This document shows positions 16,565-25,595 of a stretch of 64,000 bases of DNA, in pieces. How positions within the stretch are numbered: position 1 is the stretch's first letter; every line of letters begins with the position of its first letter. Position numbers and translations under genes: made by a program. The DNA is from Myxococcales bacterium (lineage in GTDB: Bacteria; Myxococcota_A; Polyangia; Polyangiales; Polyangiaceae). Under the pieces are notes generated by a model. It worked only from the letters and a program-made list of their open reading frames with translations, had not been told where the DNA came from and made no database searches. The stretch lies in contig JACPVJ010000016.1 in the NCBI GenBank assembly GCA_016191785.1, positions 186,001 through 250,000 of the forward strand, written 5' to 3'.

Positions 16565-17869
16565 TCAGCGCTTGCGGCGCACGACGCCGTCCGGATCGGG
16601 CCGACGCTCGGAGGGCGAAGCCGCCGCCGCGGGCGCTGCGGCCATCGCGGAAACGGCCACGGCTGCCGCCGCGGGCGCGGCCACGGGCGTCGCCTGGGGC
16701 GCCGGTGGGGGAGCGTCGGGGAGGCCGAGCTTCTTTCTGAGCACGTCGCCCAGGCTGCCCAGTGAACCGCCGGACCCACTGGAGAAGTCACGGTAGTTCT
16801 TGCGCTCTTCGACCCGCGCCACGCCCACTGCCGACAGTCGCAGCCGCCCGCGCGCGGCGTCCCGCTGCACGACCACGACCTGGAGCGTGCGCCCGGCGGG
16901 GAAGGCGCGGCGGTGATCCGAGCCGGGCGGGAGCCCGAGCTCGCTCATCGGAACCAGGCCGTCACCCTTCGGAGTGCTGACGATCACGCCGCCGCCGGTG
17001 GCCTTCACCACCACGGCCTCGAGCACCTCGTCTGCCTGCACCGTCGGCGGCTCGGGCGCGTCGACCCGCGCCTTCATGCTGAGCCGTACGCGCAGCCCCT
17101 TGTCGCCGTGCTCGATCGCGAGCACCCGCACCGCCACTCGATCGCCCGCGCTCACCGCGTCTTCCGCGCGCTCGATGCGGTGATGCGCGAGCTCCGAGAC
17201 GTGGACGAACCCCTCGAGGCCGCCGATGTCCACCACCGCTCCGTGGCGCGTGACCGAGGCGACGGTGCCCTCGAGGTCGGCACCGACCACCAAGGTCTCG
17301 AGGAGCGCACTCTCTTTGGCGCGCCGCTCGACCTCGAGCAGCGCGCGTCGCGACAGCACCACCGAGCGCCCGCCGTCTTTCAACTCGATCACCTTGAACT
17401 CGAAGGTCTGGCCTTCGTACGGCGCGAGATCGGCGGCGTACCCCAGCTCGACCTGCGAAGCGGGGCAGAAGGCGCGCACGCCGCCCACGTCGACCTCGAG
17501 CCCGCCCTTCACGGCTCGGGTCACCTTGCCAGCGACCGGGGCGCCGGTCTCGCGGGCGGTTTGCAGGCCTGCCAGATCGATGCCGGTGCGGCCCAGCGCG
17601 ATGGCGAGCACCGGAATGTCCGCGCTCAGGTCCACGACCGTGGCGCGCAAGCGGTCCCCCACCGCGACGCGCAGGTTGCCATCGCGGTCTTCCAACTCGC
17701 CCCGGGGCACGCGCGCCTCTTTGGTAGCGCCCACGTCCACGAACACGCTGTCCCCGCCGATCTGCACGACTGTGCCCTCGACGACCTCGCCGTTCTTCAG
17801 CCGGCGCCCGGTTCCGTGCCCGGCCTTCACCGAGGCCTCCATCAAGGAAGCGAAGTCCTCTTTGCTCAT
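16565..17869 (-). CDS. S1 RNA-binding domain protein (ribosomal protein S1-like)
   Basis: 434 residues from ATG 17869; longer in-frame extensions would run through the neighbouring gene and lack S1 character. Four S1-type OB folds can be traced at about 26-92, 106-178, 193-266 and 277-360; the third (TVASVTRHGAVVDIGGLEGFVHVSEL) is the most canonical. The C-terminal 60 residues are Ala/Pro-rich and disordered, ending in a basic RRKR. It likely binds mRNA or RNA in the cytoplasm. It may be an S1 paralogue, since canonical S1 usually has six domains. Confidence 0.8.
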   Translation of the reverse strand: MSKEDFASLMEASVKAGHGTGRRLKNGEVVEGTVVQIGGDSVFVDVGATKEARVPRGELEDRDGNLRVAVGDRLRATVVDLSADIPVLAIALGRTGIDLAGLQTARETGAPVAGKVTRAVKGGLEVDVGGVRAFCPASQVELGYAADLAPYEGQTFEFKVIELKDGGRSVVLSRRALLEVERRAKESALLETLVVGADLEGTVASVTRHGAVVDIGGLEGFVHVSELAHHRIERAEDAVSAGDRVAVRVLAIEHGDKGLRVRLSMKARVDAPEPPTVQADEVLEAVVVKATGGGVIVSTPKGDGLVPMSELGLPPGSDHRRAFPAGRTLQVVVVQRDAARGRLRLSAVGVARVEERKNYRDFSSGSGGSLGSLGDVLRKKLGLPDAPPPAPQATPVAAPAAAAVAVSAMAAAPAAAASPSERRPDPDGVVRRKR

Positions 17870-17910
17870 GGGGCGCGGAGCATGCCACCCCGGCCGGTGA
17901 CTGCAAAGGG

Positions 17911-20319
17911 TCAGGGAAGCGTCGAGCCGTAGCTGACCAGGAACAGGTCGTACACGTTGTTTCCCGCGAGCAGCGGGGCAAACCCGAGGTTCGCGTTCGT
18001 GCCGTGGACGCCGTAGGCGACCAGCCCGCCCTTCGGGCTCACGCCGAGGCCGACGACCCGCTCTTCGCCAGCCCCCGAGAGGGTGAGCGAGTCGATGTGC
18101 TGACCGGTTGGCGAGAGCTTGACGATGAAGCCGTCGATCGCCCCGCCGCTCCCGACGGGCTCGCCGAAGCTCAGCGTGGAGCCAGCGGTGTGGCCCCCCA
18201 GCACCACGTTGCCCGCGGCGTCGAGCGCCAGGGCGTTCACCACGTCCGCGCTGGGGCTCCCCGCGAACGCGTGCCACAGGTAGCTGCCGTCGGCTCCCTT
18301 GTACTTGGCGACGAACGCGTCCGAAGTGCCCACGCCGCCCAGCGGTGCGCCGTTGCCGAAGTCGCAGCCGTTCGGAGTGACCGCCCCGCCCACGAACACG
18401 TCGTCGTTCGCGTCGAGCACGAGGGCGACGCCGCGGTCGGGACCGTCGGGCAGCGCCGGATTGGTGCACCCCCAGCGCTTGGCCCAGACGGTCGCGCCGT
18501 TCGACGCCGCCAGGCGCGCGACGAAGTAGTCGTGGCCGCCCGCCGCCGTCAGCGCCGGGCTGGTGATGTCGAGGCTGTCGCGGAAGTAGCCGGTGAGGAA
18601 CACGTCACCGGCGGCGTTCAGCGCGACCGCTTGCCCGGCGTCGTTGGTGGCCGGGCTCGCGAACGTCTTCTGCCAGACGTTGGCGCCGTCGATGCGGGCG
18701 ACGAAGACGTCGGTGTCCGGGCTGCTGGTGACGACGGCGCCGGTCACGGCCACGACCCCAGCCGCGTTCACCGCGATACTTCCGGGCTTCCAGGTGTCCA
18801 GATTGACCCAGGTGCCCAAGCCCGTGAGGACCGCGGTCTGGGCGAGGCACGCCCCGTCTGCCGCGGCGAGCTTCACCACCGCCGCGCCGTAGGGCTGTCC
18901 GCTACCGACCAGCTTCGGGCACGCAGCGGTGCCCAGGTCCAGATCACCGGAGTAGAGGATCAGGGCGTGCACGTCGCTCGCGCCGTCCATCGCCACCGCC
19001 GCCGCTGCCTCGAACTTGCCCGACAGTCCGAGGCTGCGCGCCCAGACCAGCGTGCCCGCCGGGTCGTGCACCGCCACGAACGCGTTGTAGTCCGTCCCAG
19101 CGTTGAGCTTGCCGGAGCCGAAGTCCAGATCGGGCCCGGCGTGGTAGCCGGAGATCGCCGTACGCCCGCTCGGGCCCATCGCGAACCCGACCGCGGTCTC
19201 CCAGTTGCTGGTGGCGAAACTCTTCGCCCAGCGCTCGCACTTCGAGCTGGCGCACGCCCCGCTCGAGCAGTCGGCGGCGACGGTGCAGGCGGCGCCGATG
19301 GCGCAGCCCTTCGCGCAGCCACCGCCACAGTCGACGGCGGTCTCGTTTCCGTTCAGCACCCCGTCGGTGCAGGTCGGGGCCTGGCACTTGTTGCCGGTGC
19401 ACACGCCGCTGGTGCAATCGCCCGCGGCCGTGCAAGCCTTCGTGTCTGCGCACTTGGGGCACGGCCCACCGCAGTCCTCGTCGGTCTCTGCGCCGTTCTT
19501 CACCTTGTCGTCGCACTTCGGCGTCTGGCACGCGCTGGTCGTGCAGACGCTGCTCGTGCAGTCCGCTGCGACCTTGCACTGCTTGCCGTCGTCGCAGGTG
19601 GGGCACGACCCGCCCCCGCAGTTCAGATCGGTCTCCTTGCCGTTCTTGATGCCGTCGGTGCAGGTGGGGGCGGCGCAGACTTTGGGGGTACCGATGCAAA
19701 TGCCGCTCGCGCAGTCGCCTTCGAGGGCGCACGGCTCACCGTCCGGGCAGGTCTTTCCCTGGGATGACACGCACGAGCCGCCGCAGTCGACGCCGGTTTC
19801 GTCGCCGTTCTTCGCGGCGTCGGTGCAGGTCGGCCCCTGACACACGCTCGCGCTGCAGACCGCGCTCGAGCAGTCCGAGCCCACGCTGCAGGCCTTACCG
19901 TCGGCGCACTTCGGGCAGGCCGGGCCGCCGCAGTCCTGAGCCGTCTCTTGCCCGTTGGTCTGCCCATCGGTGCAGTCCGGAGGGCTGCACGTCTTTTGAG
20001 CGTTGTCACACACCTTGCTGTTGCAGTCCGACCCGGTCTGGCAACCCTTTCCGTTGCCGCACGGCCCGCACGCCCCGCCGCAATCCTGGTCGGTCTCGTC
20101 GCCGTTCTTCTTGCCGTCCGTGCAGGTCGACGTCGCGGCGTCCCCGCTGCTGCCCCCGGCGCCCCCCGTGGTGCTTCCGCCGGTGCCGCCCGTGCCGCTG
20201 CTGCCGCCCGTGCTCGAGCCGCCGGTGCCCCCGTCGTCGGTCACCGTGGTCGATTCGGAGCTGCACGAAGCCACCAAGAGCCAAGCGAGCGCACCCAGGC
20301 CGAAGACGAGTCGTTTCAT
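17911..20319 (-). CDS. Lipoprotein with six Cys-rich repeats and a beta-propeller-like C-terminus
   Basis: 802 residues from ATG 20319 (alternative ATG 20337). The lipobox is VASC (Cys19), followed by a GGS linker. Residues ~66-361 hold six units of about 49 residues beginning C(T/D)D...NG.ET..(D/N)CGG and carrying about eight Cys each, a pattern seen in secreted myxobacterial proteins and likely folded by disulfides. The remaining 440 residues are repetitive (DVFLTGYFRD, NVVLGGHTAG, DVFVGGAVTP), like SBBP/beta-propeller repeats. It is probably a surface-exposed anchor or adhesin; no enzyme motif is seen. Confidence 0.75.
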   Translation of the reverse strand: MKRLVFGLGALAWLLVASCSSESTTVTDDGGTGGSSTGGSSGTGGTGGSTTGGAGGSSGDAATSTCTDGKKNGDETDQDCGGACGPCGNGKGCQTGSDCNSKVCDNAQKTCSPPDCTDGQTNGQETAQDCGGPACPKCADGKACSVGSDCSSAVCSASVCQGPTCTDAAKNGDETGVDCGGSCVSSQGKTCPDGEPCALEGDCASGICIGTPKVCAAPTCTDGIKNGKETDLNCGGGSCPTCDDGKQCKVAADCTSSVCTTSACQTPKCDDKVKNGAETDEDCGGPCPKCADTKACTAAGDCTSGVCTGNKCQAPTCTDGVLNGNETAVDCGGGCAKGCAIGAACTVAADCSSGACASSKCERWAKSFATSNWETAVGFAMGPSGRTAISGYHAGPDLDFGSGKLNAGTDYNAFVAVHDPAGTLVWARSLGLSGKFEAAAAVAMDGASDVHALILYSGDLDLGTAACPKLVGSGQPYGAAVVKLAAADGACLAQTAVLTGLGTWVNLDTWKPGSIAVNAAGVVAVTGAVVTSSPDTDVFVARIDGANVWQKTFASPATNDAGQAVALNAAGDVFLTGYFRDSLDITSPALTAAGGHDYFVARLAASNGATVWAKRWGCTNPALPDGPDRGVALVLDANDDVFVGGAVTPNGCDFGNGAPLGGVGTSDAFVAKYKGADGSYLWHAFAGSPSADVVNALALDAAGNVVLGGHTAGSTLSFGEPVGSGGAIDGFIVKLSPTGQHIDSLTLSGAGEERVVGLGVSPKGGLVAYGVHGTNANLGFAPLLAGNNVYDLFLVSYGSTLP
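19237..20124 (-). repeat. Six tandem Cys-rich coding repeats (~147 bp each)
   Basis: The units begin at Cys codons and encode C(T/D)D-x2-xNG-x-ET-x3-CGG cores. They are diverged at DNA level, so this is an old protein repeat, not a recent tandem duplication. Confidence 0.7.
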
Positions 20320-20332
20320 GGCGTGACCCGGG

Positions 20333-20338
20333 AGCATA
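20333..20338 (-). promoter_or_regulatory. Candidate -10 element, Cys-rich repeat lipoprotein gene
   Basis: TATGCT on the minus strand, 13 bases before ATG 20319, within GGTATGCTCCCGGG. It resembles the element before the gene at 6064 (TATACTCCGGG). Confidence 0.35.
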
Positions 20339-20387
20339 CCAGACCCCGAAACTTGCCGGTCGCGACCTCGTGGCGCATGTTCCGCCC

Positions 20388-20711
20388 GTGCGCAAGTGGT
20401 GGAGCTCTTTCGGATTCGCGCTCGCGCTGGCGGGCCCAGCGGCCGGCGCGGACGCTGGGGCTCCCCCCCCGGCGCTGCCACCGTGCGTGAAGGTGCAGAC
20501 CCAGGCGATCTTCTCTGGAGCCGGCTACAACCACGTGGTCAGCATCGACAACGGTTGCACGCGGGCCGCGGACTGCGAAGTGAGCACCGACGTGGCCCCC
20601 GAAAAGCTGGCGGTGACCGTGCCCACCCGCGAGAGCCGGGACCTGGTCACCTTCCGCGGCTCGCCCGCGTCGGAATTCAAGGCAACCGTGAAGTGTGCGT
20701 TGAAGCAGTGA
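20388..20711 (+). CDS. Small secreted protein, unknown function
   Basis: 107 residues from GTG 20388, chosen because it places KWW directly before a clean signal peptide ending AGADA; GTG 20370 is an alternative. The mature part carries four Cys (PPCVKV, DNGC, ADCEV, VKCALK) and a beta-rich pattern (IFSGAGYNHVVSIDNGC, ...KLAVTVPTRESRDLVTF) like a small periplasmic or secreted beta-sandwich. No family was recognised. It is separated by 12 bases from the SprT-like gene and probably co-transcribed. Confidence 0.6.
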   Translation: MRKWWSSFGFALALAGPAAGADAGAPPPALPPCVKVQTQAIFSGAGYNHVVSIDNGCTRAADCEVSTDVAPEKLAVTVPTRESRDLVTFRGSPASEFKATVKCALKQ

Positions 20712-20723
20712 TGGAGCCGTGAC

Positions 20724-21827
20724 ATGACCGCGGCGGTGAGCGCGTTCGACGAGCTTCCGAAGATGTCCGCCGAGCTCGAGCGCCTGGCGCTGCGTGCCGT
20801 CCGCGACGCATGGGAAGACGCCAACGCCACGTTCTTCCGCCGGCGTCTGCGGCGACCCGTGCTCGCGTTTCTGGACGGCATGGGCCAGCTCGGGCGCTGG
20901 TCGTCCGCGGAGCGCACGCTCTGGCTGTCGCGCGAGCTGATGGTCCGGCACGGGTGGGGCGTGGTGGTCGAGGTGCTGAAGCACGAGATGGCCCACCAGT
21001 GGGTCGACGAGGTGCTGGGGCTCTCGAGCGAGCCCGCGCACGGCCCAGCGTTTCGGGAGGTCTGTCGCGAGCGCGGCATCGACGATCGGGCCTCGGGGGT
21101 GCCGCGCGCGTCTGCGCCGGGCACGGGCGATTCGCGGCTGCTCGAACGGGTGGCCAAGCTCCTGGCCCTGGCCGAGAGTCCCAACCAGCACGAGGCCCAG
21201 GCCGCGATGGCGGCCGCGCAGCGGTTGATGCTGAAGCACAACCTCGATTCGGTCACACGTCGAGCCGGCGTCGTCTACTCGCATCGGCACCTGGGCAAGC
21301 CCAGCGGTCGCGTCGGAGAGCACGAGCGCATCCTCGCGGCAATCATCGGCGACCACTTCTTCGTCGAGGTCATCTGGGTCCCCGTGTGGCGACCGCTCGA
21401 AGGCAAGCGGGGCAGCGTGCTCGAGATCAGCGGCACCCTCGAGAACCTCGAGCTGGCGGAGTACGTGCACGCCTTCCTGCTCGAGACGGCCGAGCGCGTC
21501 TGGCGCGACTACCGCAGACAGCACCGACTGTCGGCCAACGCCGAGCGGCGCACCTTCATCACGGGGGTGATGGCCGGGTTCCGCGACAAGCTCGCGCGCG
21601 AGGCGCAGAAGCATCGGCAAGAAGGCCTGGTCTGGGTGGGCGACGGCGACCTCGAGACCTTCTTCCGCCAGCGGCACCCGCGCGTCCGCTGGACGCGCTA
21701 CTCGTGCGGGCAGAGGTCCGATGCCTACTCGCACGGCCGCGAAGCCGGCGGGCGCATCGTTCTCCACCGCGGGGTCCGAGGTGGCCCGGGTAACGACTTG
21801 AAATTGCTGCCCGCTGGCCGGCGATAG
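20724..21827 (+). CDS. SprT-like metalloprotease with DUF2786
   Basis: 367 residues. The N-terminal domain holds a zinc-protease motif HEMAH (His87, Glu88, His91) in VLKHEMAHQWVDEVLG, followed by a HGPAFREVC segment, as in SprT/Spartan-type proteins. Residues ~135-180 are a DUF2786 helix pair (LLERVAKLLALAES...HEAQAAMAAAQRLM), and the rest is mixed alpha/beta. SprT-like domains are linked to DNA-protein crosslink or general proteolysis; the target here is unknown. No signal peptide is seen, so it is cytoplasmic. Confidence 0.75.
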   Translation: MTAAVSAFDELPKMSAELERLALRAVRDAWEDANATFFRRRLRRPVLAFLDGMGQLGRWSSAERTLWLSRELMVRHGWGVVVEVLKHEMAHQWVDEVLGLSSEPAHGPAFREVCRERGIDDRASGVPRASAPGTGDSRLLERVAKLLALAESPNQHEAQAAMAAAQRLMLKHNLDSVTRRAGVVYSHRHLGKPSGRVGEHERILAAIIGDHFFVEVIWVPVWRPLEGKRGSVLEISGTLENLELAEYVHAFLLETAERVWRDYRRQHRLSANAERRTFITGVMAGFRDKLAREAQKHRQEGLVWVGDGDLETFFRQRHPRVRWTRYSCGQRSDAYSHGREAGGRIVLHRGVRGGPGNDLKLLPAGRR

Positions 21828-21889
21828 TCACTGCTCGACGCGGGGCCTCGGCCTCGCCACAATGACCGGGACTTCGTGATGCCGTTTCT

Positions 21890-21894
21890 GGAGG
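21890..21894 (+). promoter_or_regulatory. Shine-Dalgarno GGAGG that fixes a TTG start
   Basis: GGAGG lies 6 bases before TTG 21901. No ATG or GTG is available at correct spacing, so the kinase most likely starts with TTG. Confidence 0.7.
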
Positions 21895-21900
21895 AACCGT

Positions 21901-23913
21901 TTGGTCGACACTCCGCGTGAGCGCGTGGCAGAAGCCGCTGCGGTGCCGGAGCCGAGCGTCGTCAAAGGGGGAGCCGCGGCGGACTCCGAGGCCGAGGACC
22001 GACCGTCGCTCTTGGGCGAGGTGCTCGCGGGCCGCTATCGCATCGACCGGCTGCTGGGACAGGGCGGCATGGGCGCCGTGTTCCTGGCCGAGCACGTCCA
22101 CATGCGCAAGGTGGTCGCGGTCAAGGTGCTCCACCGCGAGATGACCTACCTCCAAGAGGTGGTCGCCCGTTTCGAGCGCGAGGCGGTCGCGGCAGCGCGC
22201 ATCGAGCACGCCCACGTCGCGGCGGCCACCGACTTCGGGCGCCTGGAAGACGGCTCGTTCTACCTGGTGCTCGAGTACATCGAGGGCAAGAGCTTGCGGC
22301 AGATGCTCGACGAGGGCGGTCCGTTCTCGACCGACCGGGCGCTGCACGTGGCCTCGCAGATTGCCGATGCGCTCTCGGCCGCCCACGCCGCGGGAATCGT
22401 GCACCGCGACCTGAAGCCCGACAACGTGATGCTGATCGACCGCGACGGGGATCCGCTCTTCGTCAAGGTGCTCGACTTCGGGATCGCCAAGATCGAGCTC
22501 GGCGGTACGCAGAGCCCGCTCACCCAGATGGGCAGCGTGTTCGGTACTCCCGAGTACATGGCCCCGGAACAGGCCGCGGGGACGCCGGTCGACGCTCGCG
22601 CCGACCTCTACACGTTGGGCGTGATCCTCTACGAGATGCTCAGCGGGAGGACGCCGTTTTCCGACGACGACCTGGTGGTGGTGCTCACTCGCCAGATGAC
22701 CGCGGACCCTCCGGCGCTGCCCGCCAGCATCGACCCCAATGTGGCCGCGCTCGTGATGCAGCTCTTGGCCAAGAACCCCGACGAGCGGCCGCAGACCGCG
22801 CTCGATCTGATGGCGCGCATCGAGGCGTTCTCGGCGGTCGCCATCGGGTCGTCACCGCTTTCGGCGATGGTTCCCGTCACGCCGTCGCCGGACGTCGGCG
22901 CCCCGCTCAGCACCGGGGCCCCGTCGGTGGGCGAGGTCGCGTTCGGTGAGACGGTGCTCAGCCTGAGTGGCGAAGACCTGGCGCGGCTCGAGGCGGCCAA
23001 AGCCAGCAGCGGCCCCAAGAAGCCGGGCCCGATCAGCCAGCTGCTCGGGCCGCTGTTCGCCAAGGCGCCGGTCCTGAAAGACCCGGTGAGCCTGGGCGGG
23101 CAGCAGGTACCGGTCTGGGCCATCGCCGCCGCCGGGTTGGTCTTCGTCGGGCTCTTGTTCGTGATCGCGTTCGGCGCGCTCGTGGCGACCGGGGTGTCTG
23201 CCGAGAGGCCCGGCCCCAGCGCTTCGAGCGTCGCGGCCGCCACCGCACCCCCGTCGCAAGGGGACCCGGACGCAATCACCAAACGCGCAGCGGAAGGCGA
23301 TCGCGACGCGCTGACCAAGCTTCAAGCGCGGCCCGACGCTCAGCGCTCGTCGGCCGAGTGGCGCGCGCTCGGTCGCGGTTTCTCGGTCATCGGTCACACC
23401 AAGCCCAGCCTCGACGCCTACAAGAAGGCCCTGGCTCTGGACCCCGGGCTGGCCAAAGAGCGTACCTTGCAAGCGGACGTGCGGCGCGCGGCCACGAGCT
23501 CGGCGACTGCGAGCGAGGCCTTCGAGCTCGCGCTCGCGCACCTGGGCTCCCGCGGTGCCGACTTGGTCTACGACGTCTGGTCTCAGACCCGCAGCGCGAA
23601 AGACGGCCAAGAAGTCGCACGCATTGCCAAGGGCGTGGTCGAAGGCGCCGCGATTCGCGCCAAGGCGTCTCAGCACCTGCTGGTCGCGCTCGATCTGGCC
23701 AAGGCCAAGACCTGCCCGAACGCCAAGGCGCTCTTGCCGCGCGCCAAGCAGTTCGGCGACGCTCGCTCGCTCGGCAAGCTGCGGAGCTTCAGCGCGCGCA
23801 ACGGCTGCGGCTTCTTGAGCCTCGGCGATTGCTACCCGTGCCTTCGAACCGGTGACGACCTATCCGAAGCGATCAAGGCCGCGGAAGGGCGGAAGGCGCC
23901 GACCTTCGAATGA
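21901..23913 (+). CDS. Membrane Ser/Thr protein kinase with C-terminal repeat domain
   Basis: 670 residues, TTG start with GGAGG six bases upstream. The Hanks kinase domain (about 43-310) is complete: Gly loop GQGGMGAVF, Lys75 in VAVKVL, catalytic HRDLKPDN (Asp170), DFG at 192-194 and the APE-like APEQ. A single transmembrane helix at about 404-433 follows. The extracytoplasmic part (about 440-670) is alpha-helical and TPR-like (WRALGRGFSVIGHTKPSLDAYKKALALDPGLA), ending with four Cys that may form disulfides. Its stop overlaps the next start (ATGA), tying it to a MurE-like ligase and suggesting a role in envelope signalling. Confidence 0.9.
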   Translation: MVDTPRERVAEAAAVPEPSVVKGGAAADSEAEDRPSLLGEVLAGRYRIDRLLGQGGMGAVFLAEHVHMRKVVAVKVLHREMTYLQEVVARFEREAVAAARIEHAHVAAATDFGRLEDGSFYLVLEYIEGKSLRQMLDEGGPFSTDRALHVASQIADALSAAHAAGIVHRDLKPDNVMLIDRDGDPLFVKVLDFGIAKIELGGTQSPLTQMGSVFGTPEYMAPEQAAGTPVDARADLYTLGVILYEMLSGRTPFSDDDLVVVLTRQMTADPPALPASIDPNVAALVMQLLAKNPDERPQTALDLMARIEAFSAVAIGSSPLSAMVPVTPSPDVGAPLSTGAPSVGEVAFGETVLSLSGEDLARLEAAKASSGPKKPGPISQLLGPLFAKAPVLKDPVSLGGQQVPVWAIAAAGLVFVGLLFVIAFGALVATGVSAERPGPSASSVAAATAPPSQGDPDAITKRAAEGDRDALTKLQARPDAQRSSAEWRALGRGFSVIGHTKPSLDAYKKALALDPGLAKERTLQADVRRAATSSATASEAFELALAHLGSRGADLVYDVWSQTRSAKDGQEVARIAKGVVEGAAIRAKASQHLLVALDLAKAKTCPNAKALLPRAKQFGDARSLGKLRSFSARNGCGFLSLGDCYPCLRTGDDLSEAIKAAEGRKAPTFE

Positions 23914-25169
23914 CGACCGTCGACTTCGCGCTGCACGCCGCGTTCGCGACGGCGGCCGTGACGGGGACCAACGGCAAGACCACCACCACCAGCATGATCG
24001 AGGCGATCGCCGCGGCGGCGGGCGAAGCCACGGCGCGCGTCACGACCTTGGGCGCGTGGGTGAACGGCGAACCCGTCGCCGAGGGCCCGACCCTCGAGGC
24101 CTTCGCGAACGCGGTCAGCCTGGGCGCCAAGGCCGGCATCCGGACGCTGGCGCTCGAGACCACGTCCCGCGCGCTGGCGGAAGGGTTCGCCCAACGGTGG
24201 CCGGCGCGGGTCGCGGTGTTCACCAACCTGAGCCGCGACCACCTCGACTATCACGGAGACCCGGAGCACTACCTCGCGGCCAAGGCCCAGCTGTTCATGC
24301 TCTTGCCGACCGACGGCTGCGCGGTGCTGAACGCTTGCGATCCGGCGAGCGCGTTGCTCGACGAAGTCACGCCCCAGTCGGTTCGGCGCATGGCCTACGC
24401 CGGCTCGATGCGCCGCGTGGCGCCCGACTGCTCGCGCCTGCCGCTCACGCTCGCCGCGGCCACCGTCGAGGTCGGCCGCGCGGGTACCCGCGCACGCCTC
24501 GAGCCTGGCCGGCTCGCCAAAGCCTTGGGCGGCGAGCTGACGCTCTCGGTGGTTGGGGAGCACAACGTCGACAACGCGCTCGGCGCGGCCCTGGCCGCGC
24601 ATGCCCTCGGTTACGACGCGGCGAGCATCCGACGCGGGCTCGAGGGCTTCACCGGCGTGCGCGGGCGATTCGAGCGAGTCTTCGCCGACCCGCTGGTGGT
24701 GGTGGACTATGCACACACCGCGGACGCCCTGGCGCGCACGCTTCAGCTGGCCCGGGCCCTGGCCGGCGAGGGCAACGTGGTCTGCGTGTTCGGCTGCGGG
24801 GGGGGTAGCGACCCGGGGAAGCGCGCCGAAATGGGGAGGGTGGCGGCCGCGTGGTCCGACGCGGTGGTCGTCACCAGCGACAACCCCCGCGAAGAGGATC
24901 CGGCGGCGATCGCCCAAGCCGTGATGCTCGGCGCCGAGGAAGAAGCTCGCGGGCAAGGCCGTAAGGTTTTGCTATCGGAGCTCGATAGACGATTGGCCAT
25001 TCTGCGCGGCATCGGGATTGCCCGACAGGGGCGCGGTGATATCGTCGTCATCGCTGGAAAAGGCCACGAGACGACCCAATGGGTCGGCGACAAGAGTCTC
25101 CCCTTCGACGATGCAGAGGTCGCAAGAACCGCGTGTCGCGAAGCTTTCGAAAGGCAGGACGGGAAATGA
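23910..25169 (+). CDS. MurE-like amide ligase lacking the UDP-MurNAc-binding domain
   Basis: 419 residues. It begins almost at the ATP loop: TGTNGKTT at residues 18-25, versus about residue 110 in normal MurE, so domain 1 that binds the UDP sugar is absent. Domains 2 and 3 are intact: TNLSRDHLDYHG, the carbamylated-Lys equivalent Lys125 (AAKAQLF), DYAHT at 266-270, DNPR at 324-327 (the meso-diaminopimelate signature) and GKGHE at 383-387. The usual SSHAL is replaced by TSRAL. It thus likely still uses ATP and diaminopimelate or a similar amino acid, but on a different acceptor. It is coupled by ATGA overlaps to the kinase before and the lipoprotein after. Confidence 0.8.
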   Translation: MTTVDFALHAAFATAAVTGTNGKTTTTSMIEAIAAAAGEATARVTTLGAWVNGEPVAEGPTLEAFANAVSLGAKAGIRTLALETTSRALAEGFAQRWPARVAVFTNLSRDHLDYHGDPEHYLAAKAQLFMLLPTDGCAVLNACDPASALLDEVTPQSVRRMAYAGSMRRVAPDCSRLPLTLAAATVEVGRAGTRARLEPGRLAKALGGELTLSVVGEHNVDNALGAALAAHALGYDAASIRRGLEGFTGVRGRFERVFADPLVVVDYAHTADALARTLQLARALAGEGNVVCVFGCGGGSDPGKRAEMGRVAAAWSDAVVVTSDNPREEDPAAIAQAVMLGAEEEARGQGRKVLLSELDRRLAILRGIGIARQGRGDIVVIAGKGHETTQWVGDKSLPFDDAEVARTACREAFERQDGK

Positions 25170-25531
25170 AGATCGATCGCGAGAAGTTCTTGGCATTGGC
25201 AGTGCTCACCGGCGCCATGTGCGGTGCGGGCTGCTACGTGGAGAGCGGTCCCCCCCGCAACCAGCAGCCCCCTCCCGGCCCGCCGCCGCCCGGCGCGCCG
25301 CCGCCGGCGGCGCAGCCGGCACCTCCCCCCGCGCAGCCCCAAGCGGGCCCACCCGCACAGCCGGGCGCGGCGCCCGCTGCGCAGCCGAGCGCGGCCCCGT
25401 CGCCGTTCCCGCCCGGATTCCAGCCGCCGCCTGGCTGGCAGCCGCCGCCCGGATGGACGCCTCCGGCGGGAGGGTGGACGCCACCGGCCGCTGAAGGCGG
25501 CGCGCCGCCGCCACCCACGAAGGAAAAATAG
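25166..25531 (+). CDS. Pro-rich lipoprotein
   Basis: 121 residues; ATG 25166 overlaps the MurE-like stop. Signal sequence with Cys19 (LTGAMC) or Cys23 (GAGC) as the lipidated residue. The remainder is over one third Pro with Ala, Gln and Gly, and two PPPGW units. It has no globular domain and looks like an envelope-spanning tether. As third gene of the kinase/MurE-like operon it is a plausible substrate or anchor of that system (inference). A strong terminator follows 20 bases after its stop. Confidence 0.75.
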   Translation: MKIDREKFLALAVLTGAMCGAGCYVESGPPRNQQPPPGPPPPGAPPPAAQPAPPPAQPQAGPPAQPGAAPAAQPSAAPSPFPPGFQPPPGWQPPPGWTPPAGGWTPPAAEGGAPPPPTKEK

Positions 25532-25551
25532 TCGCGCCCGCGTCTGCACGG

Positions 25552-25584
25552 AGCCCGGAGGCCAGCCGCCTCCGGGCTTTTTTT
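25552..25584 (+). terminator. Rho-independent terminator
   Basis: Perfect 11-base stem AGCCCGGAGGC (25552-25562) / GCCTCCGGGCT (25568-25578), 5-base loop, then a run of seven T (25578-25584). It ends the kinase/MurE-like/lipoprotein operon. Confidence 0.95.
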
Positions 25585-25595
25585 GCGTGCGCGGC

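Noticed and set aside
16565..18469. Longer N-terminus for the S1-domain protein
   Set aside because: The extension overlaps the Cys-rich lipoprotein gene out of frame and has no S1 character; ATG 17869 begins a normal N-terminus.
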